From a bacterium (lineage in GTDB: Bacteria > Patescibacteriota > Microgenomatia > Levybacterales > UBA12049): a stretch of 9,894 bases of DNA. Under the pieces are notes generated by a model that was not told the origin of the DNA, ran no database searches, and saw only the letters and a list, made by a program, of their open reading frames with translations. The DNA is taken from positions 1-9,894 of the forward strand of contig JAJYHW010000022.1 of the NCBI GenBank assembly GCA_021784535.1. Reading direction: 5' to 3'. Position 1 is the stretch's first letter. The number at the start of each line of letters is the position of its first letter. A program made the position numbers and the translations under genes. Of the stretch, positions 1 to 6,589 are shown piece after piece.

Positions 1-119
1 CGTCTTATGATTGGTGCTTTAGCCCTTTCTAACAGCATATTCTAGATAAGTATATACCTCTTATCTAGTCAGTACCCTTATATAAAACAGTTTTGAATTT
101 ATAAATTAATACTTTAATA
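1..119. other. Intergenic region past aroD with an unresolved gene edge
   Basis: This stretch lies downstream of aroD and reaches the window edge. Two short open readings touch the edge and I cannot choose between them. On the minus strand an ATG at 38-36 begins MLLERAKAPIIRR, with a TATACT box at 54-49 ten nucleotides upstream, the same -10 to ATG spacing seen at the other promoters here, but no recognisable -35. On the plus strand a frame running from base 1 ends RLMIGALALSNSIF at a TAG at 43-45; if real it would be a gene converging on aroD. Both are too short to identify. The rest is AT-rich and holds the inverted repeat listed separately. Confidence 0.3.
42..68. repeat. Perfect 9-bp inverted repeat
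   Basis: CTAGATAAG at 42-50 and CTTATCTAG at 60-68 are perfect inverted copies around a 9-base spacer. Neither side is followed by a T-tract, so it is not a standard intrinsic terminator. It covers the TATACT box that could serve a minus-strand gene starting at 38, which would suit a dimeric repressor or activator site. It could equally be a bidirectional hairpin between convergent genes. The symmetry is seen directly; the role is open. Confidence 0.5.
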
Positions 120-815
120 TTATTTCGAATTTCGAATTTCGTGCTTCGAATTTAATTGTTTAAATATATTCTCTAATTGATTCTTAGTAAGCTGCCCCAA
201 AGCTGATTGTTCTGAACTTAGTTTGGGTGCATAGATTAACTCATTGCCCCAAAGTGTTGCGTAAACTCTTGTAATCGTACCAAATTCCCCCATCCCGAGT
301 ACAATATGCTTTTTATTTTGCGTGCGAAGATTTTGCTGCAGCAACAAAAGCTTTAGGGCATCTGTCTCATTTTCGCACATTGTTGCAATTTTATAGATTG
401 TCGGATGATAGATATCTATCTCTTTGATAATTTCTGATAAATTAACAGGCGTTTCTTTGTAATTATGATACGAGATAATTGTTCTTATTTTTAACTGTTT
501 TTTTCTCAAATATGTCAACTCATCCTCTTCGGAAATATCCAAGTCTAGGAAGGATTTTTCTCCATCTAACAAATCAAGGAGTGATAATTTTCTTTCATGC
601 AGATTATTGTTTTGCATTTTCTTCCCCCGGCTGAATAAAATAATAAGTTTATCCTGCAACATGTATGTTATTTTATTGATAAACTGATTATCTAAATCTA
701 TAATTGGATTAAGCCAAACTTCTATATATTGGTATTCGTTTCGATATTTAGCAATAGTATCCAAAACTTCTTTTTTTGAATTTTTTATAATTGGTAAACA
801 ATAATTTATTTTCAT
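120..815 (-). CDS. aroD: Type I 3-dehydroquinate dehydratase
   Basis: Converts 3-dehydroquinate to 3-dehydroshikimate through a Schiff base, the third step of the shikimate pathway, in the cytosol. At 231 residues it has the usual length of the class I family. The catalytic signature is present: ISYHNY with His117, YKIATM with the Schiff-base Lys142, LGMGEFGTITR with Arg183, and the C-terminal SALGQL with Gln208. The strand that is normally E-x-R-x-D near the N-terminus reads EVWLN, so the front half is divergent. The ATG overlaps the aroE stop by 4 bases (ATGA) and has a fair ribosome site (GAAAGG, 8 bases upstream). It is the last gene of the aromatic operon. Its final residues are written by a TTCGAA repeat and are probably not part of the ancestral protein. 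Confidence 0.93.
   Translation of the reverse strand: MKINYCLPIIKNSKKEVLDTIAKYRNEYQYIEVWLNPIIDLDNQFINKITYMLQDKLIILFSRGKKMQNNNLHERKLSLLDLLDGEKSFLDLDISEEDELTYLRKKQLKIRTIISYHNYKETPVNLSEIIKEIDIYHPTIYKIATMCENETDALKLLLLQQNLRTQNKKHIVLGMGEFGTITRVYATLWGNELIYAPKLSSEQSALGQLTKNQLENIFKQLNSKHEIRNSK
123..153. repeat. TTCGAA-type mini-repeat overlapping the aroD 3' end
   Basis: Three TTCGAA palindromes lie at 124-129, 131-136 and 145-150 in the pattern TTCGAATTTCG. The repeat encodes the last residues of AroD (about 222-231, rich in Ser, Lys, Asn and Arg), beyond the point where type I dehydroquinases normally end. Similar TTCGAATTTCG repeats are, from memory, frequent between genes in Parcubacteria; I could not verify this. 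Confidence 0.55.
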
Positions 816-1624
816 GTAATTGCCTTTCTCATTATATCAATTGGCGCTTCATATCCGGTAAAAAGCCTGAATTGCGCAAAGCCTTGATGCAGGAGCATTT
901 CAATCCCTGAAATAGTTTGTGCATCTTGTTTTTTTGCTTCTTTGATAAGCCGTGATTCTTCACTGTCATACACGGCATCAAAAATTATTTGTTTATTTGA
1001 AATATATTTTTTTGGGATCGGTGTTTTATTTTTTTGCTTGAGTCCAATTGACGTTGTATTGATAATGATATCTGCGGATTTTACATTTTGGATTTCATCC
1101 AATGAATATGCTTCTCCGTTAAATTCTTTTGCAAGTTCTTTTGCTTTTTTTATAGTACGATTATAAATAGCTAATTTTGCCCCTTTTTTTGTGACGGCAA
1201 ATGCTGCTGCTCTTGCTGCTCCACCTGCGCCGATAAGAGCAACTGTTTTGTTTTGTAAGGTTATGTGTTTTTCAAGCGGCACAAGAATACCGAGCCAATC
1301 AGTATTATAACCGATGAGTTTACCTTCGTCGTTGACTATTGTATTTACCGCGCCGATTTTTTTTGCGACAGCATCAATTTTATCAAGATATGGTATGACT
1401 GCAATTTTATGGGGAATTGTGCAACTAATTCCCCGAATATGCATTGCACGTATGCCTTTGATAAAATCTGCAATATCGTTTACGTTGACGCGACTTGCGA
1501 GATAGACAAATTGATCATCGATCTGCAATGCTTCATAGCCGGCGTTGTGCATTTGCGGTGATAGAGAGTGTTCCACAGGATCACCGATTATCATACATAT
1601 TTTTGTTCGCGCTGTTATGTTCAT
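812..1624 (-). CDS. aroE: Shikimate dehydrogenase (NADP-dependent)
   Basis: Reduces 3-dehydroshikimate to shikimate, the fourth pathway step. The 270 residues match the family length. Visible motifs are SLSPQMHN (20-27) for shikimate binding, TIPHK with catalytic Lys73, GAVNT (91-95), YNTD with Asp109, a Rossmann loop GAGGAARA (132-139) followed by the NRT that favours NADP, and a C-terminal GIEMLLHQGFAQF helix. All catalytic residues are present. The start overlaps the aroK stop by 4 bases and has only a weak purine stretch ahead, so translation is probably coupled. Nothing suggests the quinate-using YdiB paralogue, but sequence alone does not exclude dual specificity. Confidence 0.95.
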   Translation of the reverse strand: MNITARTKICMIIGDPVEHSLSPQMHNAGYEALQIDDQFVYLASRVNVNDIADFIKGIRAMHIRGISCTIPHKIAVIPYLDKIDAVAKKIGAVNTIVNDEGKLIGYNTDWLGILVPLEKHITLQNKTVALIGAGGAARAAAFAVTKKGAKLAIYNRTIKKAKELAKEFNGEAYSLDEIQNVKSADIIINTTSIGLKQKNKTPIPKKYISNKQIIFDAVYDSEESRLIKEAKKQDAQTISGIEMLLHQGFAQFRLFTGYEAPIDIMRKAIT

Positions 1625-2109
1625 ATATTTTTATAAATTTCTTCTACGACTTCTTCTGGCGTTTTATTATCAGTAATCACTGTTTTATTGGCATAATAAT
1701 GGTAGAGTGGAAGCCTTAGGGTATATAAATTTTGTGCGTTTTTAATATTTCTAAATAAATACGGCGGGTTTGATGCAACTCTTTTTTTTGTTTCCTCAAA
1801 AGACGTTTTTAAGAATACAATAATACTATCCTCTTTCAGATATTCTATTATTATTTTATTCATTATTACGCCTCCTCCGGTTGCTATGACAATGTTTTTT
1901 GTATTTCTTACTTTTTTTGCTGCGGCGATTTCAAGTTCTCTGAAAGCTATCTCGCCAGCTTTATCAAAAATTTCGTCAATAGAATTATAGCGAGAGATTT
2001 GCATAGCTAGTTTATCCATATCGATATACTCAAGTTTTAGTTTTTCTGCAAGAAGTTTACCAACGGTTGTTTTTCCAGCTCCCATAAAGCCAATAAGTAT
2101 AATTCTCAT
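1621..2109 (-). CDS. aroK: Shikimate kinase (P-loop type)
   Basis: Phosphorylates shikimate at the 3-hydroxyl using ATP. The 162 residues fit the AroK/AroL family. The Walker A loop is GFMGAGKTT (7-15), the shikimate-binding DMD lies at 30-32, GEIAFRELE carries Arg57, the GGG motif is at 78-80, and Arg132 in LRLPLY is the second shikimate-binding arginine. The lid is unusual: where most family members have RPLL this protein has NPPYLF, so the usual lid arginine is missing, though Arg120 is close. The ATG sits one base after the aroA stop and has a good ribosome site (AAAGGA, 9 bases upstream). Because this kinase is present, the PfkB protein at the head of the operon is not needed as a shikimate kinase. 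Confidence 0.94.
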   Translation of the reverse strand: MRIILIGFMGAGKTTVGKLLAEKLKLEYIDMDKLAMQISRYNSIDEIFDKAGEIAFRELEIAAAKKVRNTKNIVIATGGGVIMNKIIIEYLKEDSIIVFLKTSFEETKKRVASNPPYLFRNIKNAQNLYTLRLPLYHYYANKTVITDNKTPEEVVEEIYKNI

Positions 2110-2110
2110 A

Positions 2111-3394
2111 TTAGTTAGTCCTTTCTATCTTTATTCCTAATTGTTCAAGTTTATCCCAAAATTCAGGAAAAGTTTTATTAACAACTTCAGGGTTATTAAT
2201 GATCATTCCTGATAGTTTTGCTCCGGCAATCGCAAATGACATTGCTGTCCTTTGATCACCGTAGGTATCAATGACTGCGGGTTTGGGATTGCCACCATAG
2301 ATTGTCAATGTGTCATGCGTTGCTTCAGTTTTAATCCCCATTTTTGCTAATTCATTGACTGTTGCCTTAAGTCTGTCTGTTTCCTTAATATGCAATGATT
2401 GCAAGCCCGTTAGGATACTTTTTCCTTTGGCGAATGACAGCAGTACCGCAAGGGTCTGTGCTTGGTCAGGGAAATCAATCATATTAATCGTTACAGGTGT
2501 TATTTCTTTTCCGGCAATAGTAATTTCATTTTCCTTCCATGTAATCATATTCCCCATGCGCTTAAGTATCGGTAATAGTTTTTTATCAGCCTGCAAAGAG
2601 TCGGGGTTGAGATTTTTTAGTGTAATAGTTGATTTTGTAATTACTGCAATAGCAAAAAAATAACTTGCGCTTGAAAAATCTCCTTCAACAACATAAGATT
2701 TGCAATGATATGCTTGTTTAAGCGGCATGCGATACGTTTTATAATTGTTGTTTTCAACAACTATGCCAAAGTGTTTCATTGTATCAATAGTCATATCGAT
2801 ATAAGGTTTGGAAATCTGTTTGCCCTCAACATGAATTTCCAGTTCTCCAAGGGCTGGTGCAATCATAAATATCGCAGAAAAAAATTGACTGCTGATATCG
2901 CCTTTCATATAAAGAGGTTTTGATTTTAATTGAGAAGATATTATTTTAAGCGGCGGATATCCTTCTTTTTTGAGATAAATAATTTTTGCACCTAATTGTC
3001 TTAGTGCATTTACCAGTTCTCCGATTGGTCGCTTATTAAGTCCTTCATTTCCTGTGAGTATTTTTTCTCCAGGAACAATACAAAGCAATGGTAATAAAAA
3101 ACGGATAGCGGTCGCAGCAAGGTTGGCGTTAAGGCTATATTTTCCTTTCCGTATATCCTCCAGTGAGCCGTTGACGATTATCGCGCTATCTTCCACTTCT
3201 ATATTTATTCCTAGCAATTTAAGATTACTGAGCATAGCACACGTATCATCACTCATGAGTGGATTTTTGATAATCACCCGTTCTTTTGTAAGCGCTGCCA
3301 TAAGAAGCGCTCTGTTGGTATAGCTTTTTGAACCGGGAATGCCAATTGCTTTTATAATAGGATTTATTAGCGGAAAAATTTTTATCTGTTTCAT
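2111..3394 (-). CDS. aroA: EPSP synthase (3-phosphoshikimate 1-carboxyvinyltransferase)
   Basis: Transfers the enolpyruvyl group of PEP to shikimate 3-phosphate. The 427 residues give the usual two-domain protein. Motifs in order are PGSKSYTNRA (20-29, Lys23 and Arg28), LTGNEGLNKRP (Arg122), GDISSQF (165-171), DFPDQAQT with catalytic Asp310, IKETDR (Glu338, Arg341), GDQRTAM (Arg382) and a C-terminal NKTFPEF. The PEP-site loop that is normally GNAGTAxR reads NLAATAIR (91-98), which puts Ala94 where E. coli has Gly96. Alanine there is known to lower glyphosate sensitivity in other EPSP synthases. The ATG overlaps the aroB stop by 4 bases, with no ribosome site of its own. Confidence 0.95.
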   Translation of the reverse strand: MKQIKIFPLINPIIKAIGIPGSKSYTNRALLMAALTKERVIIKNPLMSDDTCAMLSNLKLLGINIEVEDSAIIVNGSLEDIRKGKYSLNANLAATAIRFLLPLLCIVPGEKILTGNEGLNKRPIGELVNALRQLGAKIIYLKKEGYPPLKIISSQLKSKPLYMKGDISSQFFSAIFMIAPALGELEIHVEGKQISKPYIDMTIDTMKHFGIVVENNNYKTYRMPLKQAYHCKSYVVEGDFSSASYFFAIAVITKSTITLKNLNPDSLQADKKLLPILKRMGNMITWKENEITIAGKEITPVTINMIDFPDQAQTLAVLLSFAKGKSILTGLQSLHIKETDRLKATVNELAKMGIKTEATHDTLTIYGGNPKPAVIDTYGDQRTAMSFAIAGAKLSGMIINNPEVVNKTFPEFWDKLEQLGIKIERTN

Positions 3395-4467
3395 ATGTTT
3401 GCAAGTACACTTTTGATTATCTTTTCAGAAACGGATTGATTACAGACACCTTCTCCAATTTGTTTGAGCAGCGAGAAATTTATATTGCCCGCGAAATTCT
3501 TTTTATCAGATTTTATTTTTTCAATTATTTTTTCCCTTTTAAAATCCGGTAAGGTAGTGGGAAGCCCTGCTTCGTTGAGTTTTTCTTTGATTATTTTACT
3601 AGCATCTTTTGACAATAATCCGATTTTGTGTGCAATTACAGCTTCTGCTGACATCCCGATACTGATTGCTTCACCGTGAAGTAATGGGTTCTTCGTTTCA
3701 AGTGAGAGCGCTTCAATCGCGTGTCCGATAGTATGGCCGAAATTTAATAATTCTCTTTTACCCGATTCTTTCTCATCCTGTGCAACAATAGCAGCTTTTA
3801 TTTCACAGGAGCGGGTAATAATTTCAACAAGCTCCTCAGAAGAAAATAATAAAGGTTTTTTACTTGTTACCTTTTTAAAGTAATTTTTATCTGTAATAAG
3901 ACCATGCTTAATAATTTCTGCAAAACCCGATAAAAATTCTCTTTCAGGAAGCGTTGTTAAAACAGCAACGTCTATGATGACTGCCTTGGGTTGGGTGAAA
4001 TTTCCGATAAGATTTTTTATCCCTGCAAAATTAAATCCTGTTTTTCCGCCGACACTTGCATCAACTTGCGCAAGAAGGGTTGTCGGGATGTTAATAAAAT
4101 CAACGCCGCGCATAAATGTTGACGTCGCAAATCCTCCCATATCACTGATGCCTCCGCCTCCGAAATTGATTACAAGTGATTTCCTGTCACAGCAAATTTT
4201 AAGTAATTCCTTCCAAATTATTTCTATGGTGTAAATTGTTTTAGCTTTTTCGCCTGGAGGAAGAGTGATCGTGGAAGCATTTTGAGGAAGAGCATGCATG
4301 AGTTTTTTGTGCCACCATTTTCCTGTAGTTTCATCTGTAATTACTACTAATTTCGTGTAGATAGAAAAATCGATAAGCTTATCCAATTGCGTGAGTATGT
4401 CATCGCCAATAATAACATGATATGATTCTTCAGTTTTTAATTTGATAGTGATTGGTATGCGTTTCAT
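3391..4467 (-). CDS. aroB: 3-dehydroquinate synthase
   Basis: Cyclises DAHP to 3-dehydroquinate, using NAD as a catalytic cofactor and a divalent metal. The 358 residues match the family. Motifs are PPGEKAKT (70-77), the glycine-rich NAD loop GGGGISDMGGF (103-113), PTTLLAQVDASVGGKTG (128-144, Lys142), KNLIG (Lys151), and the metal ligands Glu184 (FAEIIKHG), His245 (NFGHTIGHA) and His264 (LLHGEA). This is a regular bacterial AroB, not the archaeal AroB' type, so its expected substrate is true DAHP. That supports the neighbouring enzyme making DAHP. The ATG overlaps the upstream stop by 4 bases with no ribosome site visible. Confidence 0.95.
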   Translation of the reverse strand: MKRIPITIKLKTEESYHVIIGDDILTQLDKLIDFSIYTKLVVITDETTGKWWHKKLMHALPQNASTITLPPGEKAKTIYTIEIIWKELLKICCDRKSLVINFGGGGISDMGGFATSTFMRGVDFINIPTTLLAQVDASVGGKTGFNFAGIKNLIGNFTQPKAVIIDVAVLTTLPEREFLSGFAEIIKHGLITDKNYFKKVTSKKPLLFSSEELVEIITRSCEIKAAIVAQDEKESGKRELLNFGHTIGHAIEALSLETKNPLLHGEAISIGMSAEAVIAHKIGLLSKDASKIIKEKLNEAGLPTTLPDFKREKIIEKIKSDKKNFAGNINFSLLKQIGEGVCNQSVSEKIIKSVLANI

Positions 4468-5408
4468 GTTTTGGATTTTGGCGGGCGGAGTTTTCTGAAT
4501 GTACTTAAATCTATCACCAGCTGTTTCAATTCATCAACCGTTACGTGTTCAGCCGTATCTGTTGGAGAATTTCCTGCTTCCATCAATAATCCATCATACA
4601 AAAAATTATTATCTATTTGAATTTTTGCAGCAGCGATTGTTTCATCAACTATAGTATGTCTTAATTTTGGTCCGATACTATGCGTTGGGTCAAAATACAT
4701 TTTTATCCCGGGAACTTTTTGCTTGACTCTCTTCATGATCTCGTGCGCGATTGCGTTTCGTGAATCTCCTTCTCTGGGAACATCAATTCCACGATGAATA
4801 ATGATTAATTCTCCAGGATGTCCGGCAACGTATGTTGTTAATCCGAGCACAACTTTTTCAAGCGCTGTTTCTCCTTTATAATCAGGATGATTGGCGACTT
4901 CTAGGGGGTCTTTTCCGAGAAACTTACCATGCTTGATGCCGATATCCCAATTGTTTCTTTTTGCAAATTCATTGATTTCAAGCATATTCCAGCCAAGCTG
5001 TTCAACAGCCGGATTCCAGGGAAGAAAATTACCTCGCAATATCTTTTTCTGTTCATAGTAGGGCAATTGAATATGTGGGATCATAATTTCAGCGGAGATT
5101 AAAAGACCCGTTTCTTTGGCAATTTTTTCAGCAAGCTCAACGCTGGGAATTTTTAAATTTATTCGTTTTTCCTCCGGTAATGTAAGAGCTTTTTGAATTG
5201 CCTGTGAATCAATTCCCATGCCTTCTCCGTTCAGATCAAGCGCAGTTCGCGATTTGAGTCCTACAACACGCGTGCCATAGATTGCACGCTCTTTATCAGG
5301 AGTTCTGATTGTGGCAATTTCGTTAATAATTTCTTTAGTATTTTCAGGTGTGATTGAACACGGTCCTGCGATGATTGCTAAATCGTATTGGTTATTTTGG
5401 TTATTCAT
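4464..5408 (-). CDS. DAHP synthase-like enzyme (type I / KDO8P synthase fold), divergent
   Basis: Probably condenses PEP with erythrose 4-phosphate to DAHP, the committing step of the pathway. It belongs to the type I DAHP/KDO8P synthase superfamily. AGPCSI (14-19) carries the metal ligand Cys17, GLKSRT (50-55) corresponds to the KPRT substrate loop, IKHGKFL (158-164) to the second lysine loop, FDPTHS holds His243, LMEAGNS holds Glu277, and Asp284 would complete the metal site. The 314 residues are longer than a bare KDO8P-type core but contain no ferredoxin-like or chorismate mutase regulatory domain, so feedback control may rest on the upstream attenuator. Spacing between motifs differs from AroF/G/H and from type I-beta enzymes. 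The operon favours DAHP; a different aldehyde acceptor cannot be ruled out from sequence. The ATG overlaps the kinase stop by 4 bases. Confidence 0.82.
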   Translation of the reverse strand: MNNQNNQYDLAIIAGPCSITPENTKEIINEIATIRTPDKERAIYGTRVVGLKSRTALDLNGEGMGIDSQAIQKALTLPEEKRINLKIPSVELAEKIAKETGLLISAEIMIPHIQLPYYEQKKILRGNFLPWNPAVEQLGWNMLEINEFAKRNNWDIGIKHGKFLGKDPLEVANHPDYKGETALEKVVLGLTTYVAGHPGELIIIHRGIDVPREGDSRNAIAHEIMKRVKQKVPGIKMYFDPTHSIGPKLRHTIVDETIAAAKIQIDNNFLYDGLLMEAGNSPTDTAEHVTVDELKQLVIDLSTFRKLRPPKSKT

Positions 5409-6355
5409 AATTTATTTTGTAATTGCAAATAAATACTGTTTAGTGTACAGGATGTCAATGTTTTTCTTTCAAGTAAATCTTCAAAGTGCTGCATGATTTC
5501 CTCTTTTGAAGGAATGGCAGCGGCGTTTCCTGTCTTTGTACATTGTAATGCTGCAACAATATTGCTAAAACGTGCTGTTTTTTTCAGATTCCAGTTTTGT
5601 ATAATGCCATAGGCGAAGGCACCGCGGTAGATGTCTCCGGCACCGGTGGTATCAACTGCAGTAATCTTTAAAGGAGGAAGTAGCTCGGCATTTTCGCCGT
5701 TGAAAATAAAGCTCCCGATATCTCCTGCCGTAATAATCAGCGGTTTTTTTGTCCACCCGTAAAGTCTTTTAAGCACATGGTCAATATTTTCAAGCGATCC
5801 TGTATATGTCGGCGTGACTGCTTCAATCGGGATGATAGGATAGTCAGCATATTTAATCATATCAAGGGTGAATTTTGATATTTCTGTTGACGGGTCGATG
5901 ATAATTTTGGTTGCTGGTCTTTTCAATTTAAGAATTTCATAAAATGCTTTCTGTTCGTGTCGGTCTATAATGATGAGATCAAATTGGTGGATAAAATTGC
6001 GATTAAGATCTTTGATTAAGTCATGTTTGATAGAACCTCTGAGCTTCATTCGTTGGCCGGTCTGCTTATTGATTATCATGGTATTCACTTTTGTTTTATG
6101 CTGATATTTTGGCAATAACCTTACATGCTCATGGTTCATAAGACTGTGGATCAGATTTGCATCTTCATCACGCCCTATTGAAGTCATGTAGACACATTGT
6201 ACGTCAAGCCTTGCTAAGACAATCATAGCGGTCAATACAGGACCTCCGATGTGTTTTTCAGTGGTCAGGCCTGTTGGATCGAAGTTTTTGGGAACTTCCC
6301 CGGCAATTCTGCATACGTTATCTATAACTGATTCACCTATTCCTAAGACTTTCAT
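5405..6355 (-). CDS. PfkB-family (ribokinase-like) sugar kinase heading the aromatic operon
   Basis: An ATP-dependent carbohydrate or nucleoside kinase of the ribokinase superfamily; the substrate cannot be read from sequence. The 316 residues show an N-terminal sugar-binding strand GIGESVIDN (5-13), IGGP (36-39) at the usual GGN position, IIIDPS (151-156), and the C-terminal PfkB signature DTTGAGDIYRGAF (235-247) with catalytic Asp241. I chose ATG 6355 because TTGAGGAC lies 9 bases upstream as a ribosome site; a TTG at 6370 in the same frame would overlap that site. It is the first gene after the aromatic attenuator and overlaps the DAHP synthase gene by 4 bases. The context suggests a job in aromatic biosynthesis, such as supplying a phosphorylated acceptor sugar, but this is inference. 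Confidence 0.85.
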   Translation of the reverse strand: MKVLGIGESVIDNVCRIAGEVPKNFDPTGLTTEKHIGGPVLTAMIVLARLDVQCVYMTSIGRDEDANLIHSLMNHEHVRLLPKYQHKTKVNTMIINKQTGQRMKLRGSIKHDLIKDLNRNFIHQFDLIIIDRHEQKAFYEILKLKRPATKIIIDPSTEISKFTLDMIKYADYPIIPIEAVTPTYTGSLENIDHVLKRLYGWTKKPLIITAGDIGSFIFNGENAELLPPLKITAVDTTGAGDIYRGAFAYGIIQNWNLKKTARFSNIVAALQCTKTGNAAAIPSKEEIMQHFEDLLERKTLTSCTLNSIYLQLQNKL

Positions 6356-6418
6356 AGAATTAGTCCTCAAGCCATCATGTCTTAATTCTTTAAGTTTTGA
6401 TAGACAAAATTAAACCAC

Positions 6419-6442
6419 AAAAAACCTCCCTTTTGGGGAGGT
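6419..6442 (-). terminator. Intrinsic terminator of the aromatic-operon attenuator
   Basis: On the minus strand ACCUCCC (6442-6436) pairs with GGGAGGU (6430-6424) around a CAAAA loop and runs straight into a U-tract (6424-6419). It lies after the leader ORF and about 64 bases before the kinase ATG, so it would stop transcription ahead of the operon unless disrupted. Its 5' arm is shared with the antiterminator helix. Confidence 0.85.
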
Positions 6443-6516
6443 GTCATAAAGGCTTTACCTTTGTTAGTGTTTTATACCACTAACGACTCCTCCCTAGAGG
6501 GAGTAAAGAAGGTAAA
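6436..6516 (-). promoter_or_regulatory. Alternative RNA structures of the aromatic attenuator
   Basis: Two mutually exclusive folds can be drawn on the transcript. In the terminating fold, UUUACCUU (6516-6509, inside the Phe/Thr codons) pairs with AAGGUAAA (6461-6454). This encloses CUCCC/GGGAG (6503-6499 with 6494-6490) and GUUAGUG/CACUAAC (6484-6478 with 6469-6463), and leaves the terminator free. In the antiterminating fold, GGGAGGAGU (6494-6486) pairs with ACACCUCCC (6444-6436) with one A-A mismatch, destroying the terminator stem. It encloses the GUUAGUG hairpin plus AAAGG/CCUUU (6462-6458 with 6452-6448). A ribosome stalled on the Tyr-Phe-Trp-Phe codons would break the first fold and allow the second. 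Pairings were found by eye; energies were not computed. Confidence 0.72.
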
Positions 6517-6549
6517 CCAAAAATAAGATTGCTGTGCGAATATTTTCAT
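6472..6549 (-). CDS. Aromatic leader peptide of the shikimate operon attenuator
   Basis: A 25-codon ORF beginning MKIFAQQSYFWFTFFTP and ending SREESLVV at a UAA. Seven residues are aromatic, six of them packed into residues 9-15 (Tyr, Phe, Trp, Phe, Thr, Phe, Phe). It precedes an intrinsic terminator and a shikimate operon, which is the arrangement of classical leader peptides such as PheL and TrpL. Starvation for charged tRNA-Tyr, -Phe or -Trp would stall the ribosome in this run and favour readthrough. There is no ribosome site: the ATG falls only about 5 bases after the predicted transcription start, so initiation is probably leaderless or nearly so. The UAA lies in the loop of the GUUAGUG hairpin. 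Confidence 0.82.
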   Translation of the reverse strand: MKIFAQQSYFWFTFFTPSREESLVV

Positions 6550-6560
6550 AGTATTGCATT

Positions 6561-6589
6561 AGTATATTAGACTTATTTAACTTTGTCAA
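6561..6589 (-). promoter_or_regulatory. Promoter of the aromatic operon
   Basis: A consensus TTGACA (6589-6584), a 17-base spacer and TATACT (6566-6561) form a strong vegetative-type promoter. The -35 lies inside the last codons of rplT and the -10 just past its stop. The predicted start is near 6554, five bases before the leader-peptide ATG. A second ATG at 6559 lies upstream of that predicted start and is therefore not favoured. Confidence 0.8.

Noticed and set aside
6356..6370. TTG start for the PfkB kinase at 6370
   Set aside because: The TTG is part of the TTGAGGAC ribosome site serving ATG 6355, and the extra five residues are not part of the family fold.
6364..6376. Minimal ORF ATG-ATG-GCT-TGA before the kinase
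   Set aside because: Only three codons and overlapping the ribosome site; no evidence that it is translated.
6419..6516. Metabolite-binding riboswitch in the rplT-kinase gap
   Set aside because: The three-way junction fold resembles a small aptamer, but its 5' strand consists of the aromatic leader codons, so a leader-peptide attenuator is the simpler reading and no known riboswitch core was recognised.
6497..6559. Alternative mini-ORF from ATG 6559 containing several Tyr codons
   Set aside because: Its ATG lies only two bases after the -10 box, upstream of the predicted transcription start, and its Tyr codons are scattered. The ORF from 6549 has the clustered aromatic run.
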